NCBI RefSeq assembly: GCF_030732225.1
Contig: NZ_CP132230.1
Location: forward strand, 2,103,001 to 2,167,000
Direction: 5' to 3'
DNA length: 64,000 bases
From: Streptococcus iniae
Lineage (GTDB): Bacteria; Bacillota; Bacilli; Lactobacillales; Streptococcaceae
The position numbers were made by a program, and so were the translations under genes. Of the stretch, positions 37,204 through 47,904 are shown piece by piece (the first letter of the stretch is position 1; every line of letters starts with the position of its first letter). The notes under the pieces are model-generated. The model was not told the DNA's origin. It made no database searches and worked only from the letters and a program-made list of their open reading frames with translations.

Positions 37204-37280
37204 CTAAAAAAGACAGAAACAAGATGGCTCTAAGCTGGAAAACCACCTTTAGCATATCTACTGTTTCTGTTTTTTTAGTT
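37202..37280. terminator. Long bidirectional terminator between the DUF368 and DUF1304 genes
   Basis: Arms at 37202-37221 and 37262-37280 pair almost perfectly (AACTAAAAAA..GACAGAAACA with its complement, one bulge) with an inner partial stem. T-runs on both strands. Confidence 0.8.
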
Positions 37281-37302
37281 TACATCTGTGTCAACAATGA
37301 GA

Positions 37303-37659
37303 TTAAAATAGCAATGAAATCAAAGCCATTAGAGCAACTCCGCCTTGTTTAAAAAGAATTTTCTTGTCAACTGTCAAGGCTCCATAAAGCGCTGCTGCTA
37401 AAATATTGACTAAAAACAAAGCAACAATTTCACTATTTTGAGCAATAAAAAGTCCATAAATTAAGAAAAGAGCAATGAGTCCATTATAGATTCCTTGGTT
37501 CTTAAAGAGATTATCTATAGTTGGATTCTCTAGTTCTTCTTTAGAAATATTGAAGATACGTTGTGTGGCAGTCGACTGCGTCGCAAAAGTCTCAATATAC
37601 ATAATATAAGCTTGCTCTAAAGCAGCTAAAGTCGCTAAAATAAGTGTTATAATTGACAT
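37303..37659 (-). CDS. DUF1304 family membrane protein
   Basis: A 118-residue protein with four hydrophobic segments (ITLILATLAALEQAYIMYIE at the start, then GLIALFLIYGLFIA, ALFLVNILAAALYGALTV, GGVALMALISLLF), matching the DUF1304 family of unknown function. It is divergent from a TetR regulator, 126 bases away, which suggests regulation by that protein. Confidence 0.85.
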   Translation of the reverse strand: MSIITLILATLAALEQAYIMYIETFATQSTATQRIFNISKEELENPTIDNLFKNQGIYNGLIALFLIYGLFIAQNSEIVALFLVNILAAALYGALTVDKKILFKQGGVALMALISLLF

Positions 37660-37711
37660 AAAAAACTCTCTCTCTGTTACTATTTATTGAAAAATAGAAT
37701 CAATTAATTTG

Positions 37712-37726
37712 AAATATGGTACAATA
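37712..37726 (+). promoter_or_regulatory. Extended -10 promoter of the second TetR gene
   Basis: AAATATGGTACAATA, identical to 36322-36336, with TGGTACAAT as extended -10. Confidence 0.5.
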
Positions 37727-37785
37727 CATTATACCGACAAATACATATAAAGCAAGAAATATTACTTAGAATACAAAGGGATTTT

Positions 37786-38322
37786 ATGCTCAACACTAGT
37801 AGAAAAGAATTAACAAAGAAAGCTCTCTTAGATGCTCTCGTTGACTTATTAAAAACAAATAGCTTTGATGACATTACAACCAAGCAACTTGCCATTACTG
37901 CAGGAATAAGCAGATCAAGTTTTTACACGCACTACAAAGATAAATATGAAATGATAGATTCTTACCAGCAAATTCTATTCCACAAATTAGAATATGTTTT
38001 TGATAAAGAACATGAAAATTGGGAACACACCTTTGAAGAAATCTTCAGTTTCTTGCAAAATGAACAGCTCCTCTCCGCTCTTTTATCTGTCAATGGCACA
38101 AAGGAAATCCAAAATTTTATCATACATAAAGTTAGAAAGATTATCGTAAGAGAAACCTTAACAAAGGCACCCGAAATCAAATTATCACAAAAAGAAAGAG
38201 AATACCACAGCATATTCTTATCCCATGCCTTCTTTGGAACATGCCAAGAATGGATAGCTAAAGGAAAAAAAGAATCCCCTAAAGAAATGACAGCCTTCAT
38301 CCTTAAAATGCTATCAAGATAA
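37786..38322 (+). CDS. TetR-family regulator
   Basis: A 178-residue protein with an N-terminal helix-turn-helix (NTSRKELTKKALLDALVDLL, then AGISRSSFYTHYKDKYEM) and a C-terminal TetR_C-type domain ending EWIAKGKKESPKEMTAFILK. It resembles the DhaS/TetR-like subgroup with small ligand domain. Inducer unknown. It is divergent from the DUF1304 gene and has its own terminator. Confidence 0.85.
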   Translation: MLNTSRKELTKKALLDALVDLLKTNSFDDITTKQLAITAGISRSSFYTHYKDKYEMIDSYQQILFHKLEYVFDKEHENWEHTFEEIFSFLQNEQLLSALLSVNGTKEIQNFIIHKVRKIIVRETLTKAPEIKLSQKEREYHSIFLSHAFFGTCQEWIAKGKKESPKEMTAFILKMLSR

Positions 38323-38328
38323 TTACCC

Positions 38329-38352
38329 AAAACACCATTAGGTGTTTTTTTT
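38329..38352 (+). terminator. Terminator of the second TetR gene
   Basis: AACACC/GGTGTT stem with a 4-base loop followed by TTTTTT. Confidence 0.85.
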
Positions 38353-38906
38353 ATAACCTATTAATAGTTTACAATTTGTGTAAATTTACAGCATCTAAAC
38401 ACTGATATTACTGAATTTTTTATGTTTACAGTATACTTAATTTAACCTCTAAACGTCACAAAAATAATCTACAATCAAACTGTAATTATTGGGTTAAATA
38501 GTTTTTTACCATTAAAAATATCACCAGCAAATATGTTAGCCTTACATTTATCAGCCCAATAAATCTTATATCAATAATATTTTTCATCCTTAGGCTTCTT
38601 ATCCTGATACAAACTGCCACCAATACCACCAAGTATACCAATAAAAATCAAAACTAATAGTTTTCCTATCTTCTTCATGTTTTACCTTCTTTCTCAAAAT
38701 ATCTTCTTGTATGACCTTAACCATGGCCAAGCAAACATAGCCTGTTAAGATAATATTTTTAATCTTAGATATAATATGATTATCTAACACAATCTTATCA
38801 CTATCATAAAATTACAGCAATAACACTATCAAGCAATTAAATATAAAGGTACTATTTACACTGGCGACATTATTTCTCTCTAAGTGAACCTTTTAAAATA
38901 GAATAC
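38353..38906. other. AT-rich intergenic region between the TetR and rpsD genes
   Basis: About 550 very AT-rich bases. The only supported item is a 35-codon minus-strand ORF (38571-38678); nothing else recognisable was seen. Confidence 0.6.
38571..38678 (-). CDS. Candidate 35-residue single-span membrane peptide
   Basis: MKKIGKLLVLIFIGILGGIG followed by GSLYQDKKPKDEKYY: a lysine-rich start, one hydrophobic helix with Gly spacing (GILGGIGG) and a charged, soluble tail. GAAGG lies 6 bases before the ATG. The frame overlaps a longer alternative frame (38599-38790) that has no ribosome binding site and an implausible Trp/Tyr-rich end. Function unknown; it could be a small membrane protein or a toxin-like peptide. 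Confidence 0.5.
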   Translation of the reverse strand: MKKIGKLLVLIFIGILGGIGGSLYQDKKPKDEKYY

Positions 38907-38936
38907 AAAAAAAGCCTATTAAATAGGCTTTTAAAG
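38907..38936 (-). terminator. Terminator of rpsD
   Basis: AAAAGCCTATT/AATAGGCTTTT stem with TTTTTTT following on the minus strand. Confidence 0.88.
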
Positions 38937-38951
38937 TGTTTAATGTAAGAA

Positions 38952-39563
38952 TTAAAGCATTTTGTTGTAGAATTCAACGACAAGTGCTTCGTTGATTTCT
39001 GGGTTGATTTCATCACGTTCTGGAAGACGAGTTAATGAACCTTCAAGTTTTTCAGCATCAAATGATACGAAAGCTGGACGTCCAAGAGTAGCTTCAACAG
39101 CTTCAAGGATTGCAGGAACTTTAACTGATTTTTCGCGAACTGAGATTACTTGACCAACTTCAACGCGGTATGATGGAATATCAACACGTTTTCCGTCAAC
39201 AAGGATATGACCATGGTTAACGAATTGACGAGCTTGACGACGTGTAGTTGCAAGACCTAAACGGTAAACAACGTTGTCAAGACGACGTTCTAAAAGAACC
39301 ATAAAGTTGAAACCAAGAGTTCCTTCTTTAACTTTAGTAGCTTGTACGAACAAGTTACGGAATTGTTTTTCACCTAAACCGTATGAGAAACGAAGTTTTT
39401 GTTTCTCAGCAAGTTGTAAACCGTATTCAGAAAGTTTGCTACGGTTGTTAGGACCGTGTTGACCAGGTACGTAGTTACGGCGAGCCAATTCTTTACCTGT
39501 GCCTGTAAGTGATAAACCTAGGCGACGTGATTGTTTCCATGATGGACCAGTATAACGTGACAT
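38952..39563 (-). CDS. rpsD: 30S ribosomal protein S4
   Basis: A 203-residue rRNA-binding primary assembly protein. It starts [18 protein letters not shown] and contains the S4 RNA-binding domain ([20 protein letters not shown] ... [19 protein letters not shown]). No zinc-binding cysteines are present. AGGAGG precedes the ATG. It is monocistronic with a long leader, consistent with autoregulation known for S4 in Firmicutes. Confidence 0.98.
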   Translation of the reverse strand: MSRYTGPSWKQSRRLGLSLTGTGKELARRNYVPGQHGPNNRSKLSEYGLQLAEKQKLRFSYGLGEKQFRNLFVQATKVKEGTLGFNFMVLLERRLDNVVYRLGLATTRRQARQFVNHGHILVDGKRVDIPSYRVEVGQVISVREKSVKVPAILEAVEATLGRPAFVSFDAEKLEGSLTRLPERDEINPEINEALVVEFYNKML

Positions 39564-39584
39564 ATTAAATGTCCTCCTCTAAAA

Positions 39585-39715
39585 TAATTGAGGAAATAAC
39601 CGTTTGAAAAATCCTGATTCGTGCAGGGGGTTTTCGCCTAAACAGCAAAGGTTACTTAATCTAAGTTAACCACCTGTTGACGAGCTTCATATTTTTCTGC
39701 TGCTATTTCACACAA
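39585..39715 (-). ncRNA. Structured rpsD leader, candidate S4 autoregulatory site
   Basis: About 130 untranslated bases. GGTTAACTTA/TAAGTAACC makes a stem enclosed by AACAG/CTGTT, followed by CGAAAACCCCCTGC. S4 represses its own mRNA by binding such leaders in Bacillus; identity with that structure is not proven. Confidence 0.45.
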
Positions 39716-39720
39716 AGACT

Positions 39721-39749
39721 ATTATAGCATTATTATTTAATAATGTAAA
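39721..39749 (-). promoter_or_regulatory. rpsD promoter
   Basis: TTTACA (39744-39749), 17-base spacer, TATAAT (39721-39726) with a TGC extension. Confidence 0.85.
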
Positions 39750-39761
39750 TAATAATTACTA

Positions 39762-39794
39762 TCAAATAAAAAACAAAGAAACAAAATTGTTTCT
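39762..39794 (-). terminator. Terminator after veg
   Basis: AGAAAC/GTTTCT hairpin (39777-39794) with TTTGTTTTTTATTTG on the minus strand, after the veg stop. Confidence 0.75.
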
Positions 39795-39801
39795 CTGATT
39801 T

Positions 39802-40080
39802 TTAATCTTGATTTAGATATCTTATCAATGTTTTTTCAGTTAGAATATCTGAGTATGTATAAGATTCAACATATGAATTACTAATTGCTCCTGGCTGATC
39901 AGAATGATCATTATACTCGATAATAAATAAGGATGGGTAAACCTCAATAAGGCGACCTATCTTATTTTTTTCACGTTTTCGGCCATTTTCTAATGTTAAT
40001 TCTACCAGTTGACCTTCATGGGATTTGATATCCTCTTTAATTTTTTTCATTTTTGCTACGTCTGCAAATGCATCACTCAT
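39802..40080 (-). CDS. veg: Veg family protein
   Basis: A 92-residue protein with the Veg/DUF1021 pattern (IKEDIKSHEGQLVELTLENG RKRE..., then PSLFIIEY). In Bacillus, Veg stimulates biofilm gene expression; the molecular role is unclear and may differ in streptococci. It lies 15 bases after dnaC and ends in its own terminator. Confidence 0.9.
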   Translation of the reverse strand: MSDAFADVAKMKKIKEDIKSHEGQLVELTLENGRKREKNKIGRLIEVYPSLFIIEYNDHSDQPGAISNSYVESYTYSDILTEKTLIRYLNQD

Positions 40081-40095
40081 CTTTTTCTCCTTTTA

Positions 40096-41454
40096 TCACT
40101 CTTCAAATTGAGCTATACTTGAGAATTTGTTGTATTCCTTTTGGAACATTAACTTAACTGTTCCACGTGCTCCAGAACGGTTTTTTTCAAGTATGACTTC
40201 TATCGTATTATCTTCTATTGCTTCTTCTGCTTCTTCGCCTTCTTTTCGATAGTAATCATCTCGATAAAGAAATGCTACGATATCAGCATCTTGTTCAATT
40301 GACCCAGACTCACGAATATCTGATAAAACAGGGCGTTTGTCTTGTCTTTGTTCCACACCACGGGATAACTGACTCAATGCAATAACTGGAACTTTCAATT
40401 CCTTAGCTAAAATTTTCAATTGCCTTGAAATATCAGAAACTTCTTGTTGCCTATTCTCAGGTTTTGTTCCTGTAATCAGCTGTAAATAGTCAATGACAAT
40501 TAAACCTAAACCATTGTCAACTTCTTGAGACAACTTGCGGGCTCTCGAACGAATTTCAGTAATTTTAATACCTGGGGTGTCATCAATATAGATGGGTGCT
40601 TCTGCTAAGGCACCCTGAGCAATCGTAACATTGTTCCAATCCTGCTCTGTTAACTGACCAGTTCTCAAACTATGAGAATCGACCATCCCTTCTGCAGCAA
40701 GCATCCTGTCAACCAAACTCTCAGCTCCCATTTCAAGTGAGAAAATAGCAACAGCTCTTTTTTGTTTAGTTCCAACATTTTGAGCGATATTCAAAACAAA
40801 TGCCGTTTTTCCGACCGCAGGTCGAGCAGCTAAAATAATCAATTGATCTGGGTGTAAACCTGTTGTAACCTTATCAAGATCCCTAAAGCCAGTGGGTAAA
40901 CCTGTAACATCTGACGTTTGTTTAGAACGAGCCTCCAAACTCTCATAATTGACTTTTAAAACATCTGAAATCTTACGAAAACCACTACGGTTACTATGTT
41001 CGTTGATTTCAATTAAAGCTTTCTCTGCACCTGCAATGATGTCATCTGATTCAGAGGCACCTTCATAAGCTAGATTTACAGTCTCTGTCAACCTGGAAAT
41101 AATATCACGCAACATTGCTTTTTCAGCCACAATTTTTGCATAATATTCAGCATTGGCACTTGTTGGTACACTGTTTACTAATTCAACAATATAAGCCAAA
41201 CCACCAATATTTTGCAGATCACCTTGGTCGTCAAGAATGGTTCTTACAGTAGTCGCATCAATTGCATCATTGCGATCACTTAGTGTAATCATTGCCCGAA
41301 AAATAATTTTATGAGAATACTTATAAAAATCGTCTGGACTGATAAATTCTCGAACCGTAATCAGCTTATCAGGCGAAATAAATATCGATCCTAAAACAGA
41401 TTGCTCTGCCAATAAATCCTGAGGTTGAACCCTTAACTCTGGTGCTTCAGACAA
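40096..41454 (-). CDS. dnaC: Replicative DNA helicase
   Basis: A 452-residue DnaB-type hexameric helicase (called dnaC in Gram-positives) that unwinds DNA at the replication fork. N-terminal primase-interaction domain (PQDLLAEQSVLGSIFISPD), then RecA-like core with Walker A ARPAVGKTAF, LIVIDYLQLI for Walker B, and ALSQLSRGVEQRQDKRP with the arginine finger. It is followed by veg and preceded by rplI at 30 bases, so gdpP-rplI-dnaC-veg is probably one unit. Confidence 0.97.
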   Translation of the reverse strand: MSEAPELRVQPQDLLAEQSVLGSIFISPDKLITVREFISPDDFYKYSHKIIFRAMITLSDRNDAIDATTVRTILDDQGDLQNIGGLAYIVELVNSVPTSANAEYYAKIVAEKAMLRDIISRLTETVNLAYEGASESDDIIAGAEKALIEINEHSNRSGFRKISDVLKVNYESLEARSKQTSDVTGLPTGFRDLDKVTTGLHPDQLIILAARPAVGKTAFVLNIAQNVGTKQKRAVAIFSLEMGAESLVDRMLAAEGMVDSHSLRTGQLTEQDWNNVTIAQGALAEAPIYIDDTPGIKITEIRSRARKLSQEVDNGLGLIVIDYLQLITGTKPENRQQEVSDISRQLKILAKELKVPVIALSQLSRGVEQRQDKRPVLSDIRESGSIEQDADIVAFLYRDDYYRKEGEEAEEAIEDNTIEVILEKNRSGARGTVKLMFQKEYNKFSSIAQFEE

Positions 41455-41484
41455 TTTTTACACCTCCATTTCTTAACATATTAA

Positions 41485-41937
41485 TTAGGCTTCTTCAATT
41501 TTTAATTTAATTTCTGCTTTAACTTCTTTATGTAATTTTACTGGAACTTCAATCAAACCAATTGCACGAATAGGATGGTCTAAAATAATATGTCTCTTAT
41601 CCACTACAATATTGTATTGTTTTTTTAATTCTTCAGAAATTTTCTTAGCTGTTATTGAGCCAAAAGTACGTCCATCTGGACCAACTTTTTCGGTAAAGGT
41701 AACTAAGGTTTTTTCATCTTCTAAAGAAAGTTTAGTTGCTTTAGCATCTGCTAAAATTTCCGCTTGTGCTTTTTCTTCAGCCTTTTGTTTTCCTTTTAAT
41801 TCACCAATTGCTTGATTATTTGCTTCCTTAGCAAGATTTTTCTTCAAAAGAAAGTTTTGAGCGTAACCTGTTGGTACCTCTTTCACTTCACCTTTTTTAC
41901 CTTTGCCTTTAACATCTTGTAAAAATATTACTTTCAT
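41485..41937 (-). CDS. rplI: 50S ribosomal protein L9
   Basis: A 150-residue two-domain protein: N-terminal rRNA-binding domain ([33 protein letters not shown]), a long central helix and a C-terminal domain ([20 protein letters not shown]). The order gdpP-rplI-dnaC is the Firmicute arrangement; its ATG overlaps the gdpP stop by one base. Confidence 0.97.
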   Translation of the reverse strand: MKVIFLQDVKGKGKKGEVKEVPTGYAQNFLLKKNLAKEANNQAIGELKGKQKAEEKAQAEILADAKATKLSLEDEKTLVTFTEKVGPDGRTFGSITAKKISEELKKQYNIVVDKRHIILDHPIRAIGLIEVPVKLHKEVKAEIKLKIEEA

Positions 41938-43910
41938 TAATCCACCTCATTTGCTTCTTTTAATGTTGTTTCAATAGTTTCAATCAACATGGTTTTCACC
42001 TGATTAAAATCTTCCCCTTCAATCTGACATGCTGCCTGATTAAAGTGACCTCCTCCACCAAGTTTTTCCATAATCCTTTGAACATTAATTTTACTTCGAC
42101 TACGGGCTGAAACCACAATTTTGTTTTGTCTTGTTTTTACTACAGCAAAACTAGCTTCTGTCCCTGCCATTGATAACATTGTATCAGCAGCCTTACTTGC
42201 AATAACATTAGTATAGGAAGAGCCATCTACTCCTGTTGCAACAATCACACTGTCTAAAATGCGCTCTCCTCGGAGAATAATCTCATTGATTTTCTTATAC
42301 TCATCAAAATCTGTCGCTGCAATTTGTTGAATTTCAACACTATCACTTCCTTTATTACGTAAGTAACTTGCTACGTCAAAGGTACGACTAGTCACGCGTG
42401 TTGAAAAATTTTTAGTGTCTAGCATAATTCCAGCCATCAGAATACTGGCTTGAATCTTACTAAGTCTTTTCTTATCATTTTGAAACTGAATAAGCTCAGT
42501 TACTAATTCAGCAGCACTACTTGCACCACTTTCGATAAAGGTTAAGACAGCATTTTCTGGGAAATCATCATCACGTCGATGATGATCAACAATAATGACA
42601 TCTGTGAAAAGATTGTAGAAGTCTTGTGACAAAGTCAAGCTTGTTTTAGAATGATCAACCATGACTAATAAAGATTGTGGCGTTACAAGTCTCATTGCTT
42701 GATTGACACTAATAAAACGAGTTTTCCCGTCGGCTTGTAGCCGTTCAAGTGCTCGTTCAATATCTGCTCCTAAATCTTCTGGATCGTAAACAGCAAAACT
42801 ATTTTCAATAATATTACTTGCAAAAAATTGCATTCCAACAGCTGAACCTAAAGCATCCATATCAAGTTTTCGATGTCCCATGACAAAGACATTGTCAACC
42901 GTTTTGATACGGTCTGAGATTGCTGTCATCATTGCTCTTGTTCGAGTTCTTGAACGTTTTACAGTCGAAACTGATCCACCTCCAAAATAAATTGGCATTT
43001 TACTGTCATCATTTTCACGAATAACAATTTGGTCACCCCCACGAACAAGTGCAATATTGAGATTTTCCAGTGCAACTTGTCCAATTTCATTGTGGTTGTT
43101 TTGCCCAAAAGAAATCCCCATACTTAGCGTTAAGCGCAATTGCTTTTCAGAAGCTTCTTTTCGGAAAACTTCAAGGATGGCAAATTTATCATCCATTAAC
43201 TCTTTTAAATTATGGTAATCTGTAAAGAAGTAGTAACGATCCATGTTGACACGCCTGTAAAAAATGTGTCGTTTTTCCATGAAATCTGCAATAAAATTTG
43301 CCACAAAACTGTTAATCTTAGAAATATCTGCATCCGTTAAATTATCCGTTATTTCATCATAATTATCAATTGAAATAACACCAACAACAGGGCGTAACAT
43401 GCTAGCATCTATGGTCTGTCTATTTCCAATAAAGGCATCAAAGAAATAAAAAATTCCTGATGTATCGTCAAGATAAGATGTATAGCGATTTCCCAAGACT
43501 TCAAAAGTTTGAGAAATATTACCTTTACGCTTTTCAATTAGAATATCTCTGATAAGTGCATCTTCTAACACTCCAGCTTCATTAGTAAATATTAATTCTG
43601 CATATGGATTATACCATTCAACCGTATTGGTTTCAGTATCAAATTGAATAACACCAACTGGCATTTTATCTAAAAGTGTCTTTAGATTACCCTCAGTTTT
43701 TTCATTCAATAATTCAATATGGTCCATACCAGATAGTTCATAAACCTCTTTTTGATACCAGAGAAGGGCAATTACAAATAAAAGTACAAGAAAAATAGCT
43801 GATATAATCAACGTTTTTGATTGCATGATACTAACACATAGAGCTAGTAACCCAAATAAAATTAAACCCATCATTATTAAATGAATGGTTTCAAAACGAA
43901 ATCTTTTCAT
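41937..43910 (-). CDS. gdpP: Cyclic di-AMP phosphodiesterase GdpP
   Basis: A 657-residue membrane enzyme that hydrolyses c-di-AMP to pApA. Two N-terminal helices (about 8-50), a PAS-like domain (about 70-150), a degenerate GGDEF domain (about 170-300), then a catalytic DHH domain with [12 protein letters not shown] and the DHHA1 part [13 protein letters not shown]. Its loss in streptococci alters beta-lactam tolerance and osmotic balance by raising c-di-AMP. No defects are visible. Confidence 0.95.
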   Translation of the reverse strand: MKRFRFETIHLIMMGLILFGLLALCVSIMQSKTLIISAIFLVLLFVIALLWYQKEVYELSGMDHIELLNEKTEGNLKTLLDKMPVGVIQFDTETNTVEWYNPYAELIFTNEAGVLEDALIRDILIEKRKGNISQTFEVLGNRYTSYLDDTSGIFYFFDAFIGNRQTIDASMLRPVVGVISIDNYDEITDNLTDADISKINSFVANFIADFMEKRHIFYRRVNMDRYYFFTDYHNLKELMDDKFAILEVFRKEASEKQLRLTLSMGISFGQNNHNEIGQVALENLNIALVRGGDQIVIRENDDSKMPIYFGGGSVSTVKRSRTRTRAMMTAISDRIKTVDNVFVMGHRKLDMDALGSAVGMQFFASNIIENSFAVYDPEDLGADIERALERLQADGKTRFISVNQAMRLVTPQSLLVMVDHSKTSLTLSQDFYNLFTDVIIVDHHRRDDDFPENAVLTFIESGASSAAELVTELIQFQNDKKRLSKIQASILMAGIMLDTKNFSTRVTSRTFDVASYLRNKGSDSVEIQQIAATDFDEYKKINEIILRGERILDSVIVATGVDGSSYTNVIASKAADTMLSMAGTEASFAVVKTRQNKIVVSARSRSKINVQRIMEKLGGGGHFNQAACQIEGEDFNQVKTMLIETIETTLKEANEVD

Positions 43911-43940
43911 CCTTTAACCTCTTAAGCAATAATTATACCA

Positions 43941-43967
43941 TAAAACAGCCCTGAAATACAGAGCTGT
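43941..43967 (-). terminator. Terminator of mnmG
   Basis: ACAGCTCTG/CAGGGCTGT stem (one wobble) followed by TTTATGG on the minus strand; the T-run is short. Confidence 0.65.
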
Positions 43968-44000
43968 GTGAGTCTATAGAGGTTACAATTTCATGACTGA

Positions 44001-45899
44001 TTATGACCTGCGACGAGCCTTGCCATTACCTTCAAGATAAACCATCAAAATTGAGATATCTGCAGGATTTACCCCTGAAATTCGGCTGGCTTGCCCAATG
44101 GTTTCTGGTTGAATTTTCTTAAATTTTTGTCTCGCTTCCGTCGCAATGGAGTCAATAGCATCCCAATCAATCGTTTTTGGAATGCGTTTTTCTTCCATTC
44201 GCTTCATTTTAGCTACTTGATCAAGAGCCTTATTGATATATCCTTCATACTTAATTTCTGTTTCCAACAATTCAATCACCTTTGAATCAAGGTTTTCTGC
44301 TGCAGGTCCCACAAATGAAATTGCTGTTTTATAATCAATTTCTGGGCGACGCATAAATTCTTTAGCCGTCATTGCATCAGTTAATGCTTTAAACCCAAGA
44401 GATTGCACACGCTCATTTGTCTCTTTAACAGGTTTTAATTTGATACTATCAAGACGTTTTAATTCATTTTCAAATTGATTTTTCTTAATTTGGAACAGCT
44501 GCCAACGATCATCCTCAACTAAGCCAATTTCACGACCAATTTCGGTCAGCCTCATATCAGCATTATCATGTCGTAAAATAAGTCTGTATTCTGCACGTGA
44601 TGTTAACAAACGATATGGTTCTAAAGTTCCTTTTGTTACCAAATCATCAATCATAACACCAATGTAAGCATCGCTACGATCTAAAATAAGTTCTGGTTTT
44701 TCTTGAACCTTTAAAGCAGCATTAATACCAGCAATAAGCCCCTGACCTGCGGCTTCTTCATAGCCCGAAGTACCATTCGTTTGACCTGCTGTAAAGAGTC
44801 CTGAAATCATTTTTGTTTCCAGAGTTGCACGTAATTGATGTGGCAAAACAATATCGTATTCGATAGCATAGCCTGTACGCATCATCTCAGCATTTTCCAA
44901 ACCTTTAATAGAGTGAAGTAACTCTTTTTGAACATCCTCGGGTAAACTTGTTGATAAGCCTTGAACGTAAACCTCTTCAGTATTGCGACCTTCTGGTTCT
45001 AAAAACAATTGATGTCTTTCTTTATCAGCAAAGCGAACAATCTTGTCCTCAATTGATGGACAATAACGAGGACCAACTCCTTTTACAATACCAGAAAACA
45101 TCGGAGCTCTATAAAGATTCTTGTTAATAATGTCATGACTCTCATGATTCGTGTAAGTTAACCAACAAGGAACCTGATCTTGTAAATAATCGTCGTCTTT
45201 AGACATGTATGAAAAATGATTAGGTCTCTCGTCTCCCGGCTGAATCTCAGTTTCATCATAGTTAATTGACGATGCCTTTACACGAGGCGGGGTTCCAGTT
45301 TTAAAACGCCCAATTTCTAAACCATGTTTTTTTAGATTATCTGCCAACGTAATAGATGCTAAACTATTATTTGGCCCCGCCGAATACTTCAATTCCCCTA
45401 AAATGATCTCACCGCGAAGAGCCGTTCCAGTTGTAATAACGACTGCTTTTGATGAAAATTTTTGCCCTGTAGCTGTTAACACACCAACAACTTTACCATC
45501 TTCTATCAAAACATCATCTATCATTGCTTGGCGTAAAGTCAAGTTTTCTTGTTTTTCAACAGTATGCTTCATTTCCTGAGCATAAAGTGACTTGTCAGCT
45601 TGAGCACGCAAGGCTCTAACAGCTGGCCCCTTACCTGTATTAAGCATTTTCATCTGGATATAGGTTTTATCAATATTTTTGCCCATTTCCCCACCAAGAG
45701 CGTCGATCTCACGAACAACAATTCCCTTAGCAGAACCTCCAATTGAAGGATTACATGGCATAAAAGCAAGCATATCCATATTAATCGTTGCAAGTAAGGT
45801 TTTACAGCCCATACGACTTGCAGCTAAACTTGCTTCAACTCCAGCATGCCCAGCTCCAACAACGATAACATCGTAAGCCTCAGTGAAATTATGAATCAT
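44001..45899 (-). CDS. mnmG: tRNA uridine-5-carboxymethylaminomethyl modification enzyme MnmG (GidA)
   Basis: A 632-residue FAD enzyme that, with MnmE, modifies the wobble uridine of certain tRNAs. N-terminal dinucleotide-binding [20 protein letters not shown], then [11 protein letters not shown] and [12 protein letters not shown], then [20 protein letters not shown]; the C-terminal helical domain binds tRNA. It is coded with a Nudix gene and mnmA upstream, so tRNA wobble modification genes cluster here. Confidence 0.97.
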   Translation of the reverse strand: MIHNFTEAYDVIVVGAGHAGVEASLAASRMGCKTLLATINMDMLAFMPCNPSIGGSAKGIVVREIDALGGEMGKNIDKTYIQMKMLNTGKGPAVRALRAQADKSLYAQEMKHTVEKQENLTLRQAMIDDVLIEDGKVVGVLTATGQKFSSKAVVITTGTALRGEIILGELKYSAGPNNSLASITLADNLKKHGLEIGRFKTGTPPRVKASSINYDETEIQPGDERPNHFSYMSKDDDYLQDQVPCWLTYTNHESHDIINKNLYRAPMFSGIVKGVGPRYCPSIEDKIVRFADKERHQLFLEPEGRNTEEVYVQGLSTSLPEDVQKELLHSIKGLENAEMMRTGYAIEYDIVLPHQLRATLETKMISGLFTAGQTNGTSGYEEAAGQGLIAGINAALKVQEKPELILDRSDAYIGVMIDDLVTKGTLEPYRLLTSRAEYRLILRHDNADMRLTEIGREIGLVEDDRWQLFQIKKNQFENELKRLDSIKLKPVKETNERVQSLGFKALTDAMTAKEFMRRPEIDYKTAISFVGPAAENLDSKVIELLETEIKYEGYINKALDQVAKMKRMEEKRIPKTIDWDAIDSIATEARQKFKKIQPETIGQASRISGVNPADISILMVYLEGNGKARRRS

Positions 45900-45923
45900 T
45901 CTCTTCTTCCTCTTTTTTATATC

Positions 45924-46382
45924 TTATTTATTAACAATATGAACAAGATGACCTGGCCAATTGAGAATTCCTGTTTGTAAACATTCAGGCACGAGATTAA
46001 TCTTAGTCAACTGATCCAAATCAACCCACTCACAAGCCTGCAATCTTCCATTTTCAACCATTTCGAGTCTTGGTTCGGACAAAAGTTTTACAAAATAATG
46101 AAATTCAATATTATGCCAAAATTGCTGTCCCGAACAGAAATGGTTCTCAATAACAAATGCAAGTTCACCAACTTCAATTTCAGCTCCAATTTCCTCAAAC
46201 GTTTCACGTGAAACAGTATCTATAGTCTTTTCACCAATTAAGCTAGCACCACCAATTGTATAATAACATTCCCTGTCATCTTTTGTAAGAAGAATCTGAT
46301 TATTTTTTATTATCAATGCACTAGCTCTTAAGCTAAAAGTTTGGTTATTTTGAGTGTGTCTAAAATCTCCTGATAATACCAT
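45924..46382 (-). CDS. Nudix hydrolase
   Basis: A 152-residue protein with a complete Nudix box (GGASLIGEKTIDTVSRETFE then EIGAE). ATG 46382 (MVLSGDFRHTQN) is used as GAGG lies 6 bases upstream; an in-frame ATG at 46394 is less well placed. Substrate unknown. It lies between mnmG and mnmA and has its own promoter; a gap of 24 bases links it to mnmG. Confidence 0.88.
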   Translation of the reverse strand: MVLSGDFRHTQNNQTFSLRASALIIKNNQILLTKDDRECYYTIGGASLIGEKTIDTVSRETFEEIGAEIEVGELAFVIENHFCSGQQFWHNIEFHYFVKLLSEPRLEMVENGRLQACEWVDLDQLTKINLVPECLQTGILNWPGHLVHIVNK

Positions 46383-46490
46383 TAAAAACCTCATTAATCA
46401 TCGAAAAAATAGCCAAAACTCTCGAAAATTGCAAGTCAAAAAGACCTACAATTTCCATGAGCTTTGACCATCATCGTTATTGTTGTATTC

Positions 46491-46518
46491 ATTTTATCAA
46501 ATAGTGATTTTTTGTCAA
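46491..46518 (-). promoter_or_regulatory. Promoter of the Nudix-mnmG unit
   Basis: TTGACA (46513-46518), 16-base spacer, TAAAAT (46491-46496), about 105 bases before the Nudix ATG. The leader contains an imperfect hairpin (AAATTGTAGGTC with GACTTGCAATTT). Confidence 0.75.
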
Positions 46519-46576
46519 TGAAGAACTTCTAAATCATTGTCAATTTTTTTACAAACTTGTAAACATGCCTGTAAAC

Positions 46577-47768
<1,192 letters not shown>

Positions 47769-47796
47769 ATTTTGAAGCGCTAATTACGCAAAGACT

Positions 47797-47825
47797 ATTA
47801 TAACAGTAATTGATACTATTTCCAA
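47797..47825 (-). promoter_or_regulatory. mnmA promoter
   Basis: TTGGAA (47820-47825), 17-base spacer, TATAAT (47797-47802) with a TGT extension on the minus strand. Confidence 0.75.
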
Positions 47826-47864
47826 GATTTCTACTTGATTAAATATAGAAATTATTTTTCATTC

Positions 47865-47873
47865 TGATATAAT
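47865..47873 (+). promoter_or_regulatory. Extended -10 promoter of sdaAB-sdaAA
   Basis: TGATATAAT (TATAAT at 47868-47873), about 32 bases before the sdaAB ATG; no clear -35. Confidence 0.55.
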
Positions 47874-47904
47874 GAAGTTAAAGTATAAAGATATCGGAGT
47901 TCAT

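Noticed and set aside
38599..38790. 63-codon minus-strand ORF overlapping the candidate membrane peptide
   Set aside because: No ribosome binding site, and its C-terminus (Trp/Tyr-rich) looks like an out-of-frame reading of the 35-codon ORF, which has a better start.
46436..46471. 11-codon ORF (MVKAHGNCRSF) in the leader of the Nudix gene
   Set aside because: No Shine-Dalgarno and position close to the transcription start; too little support to call a leader peptide.
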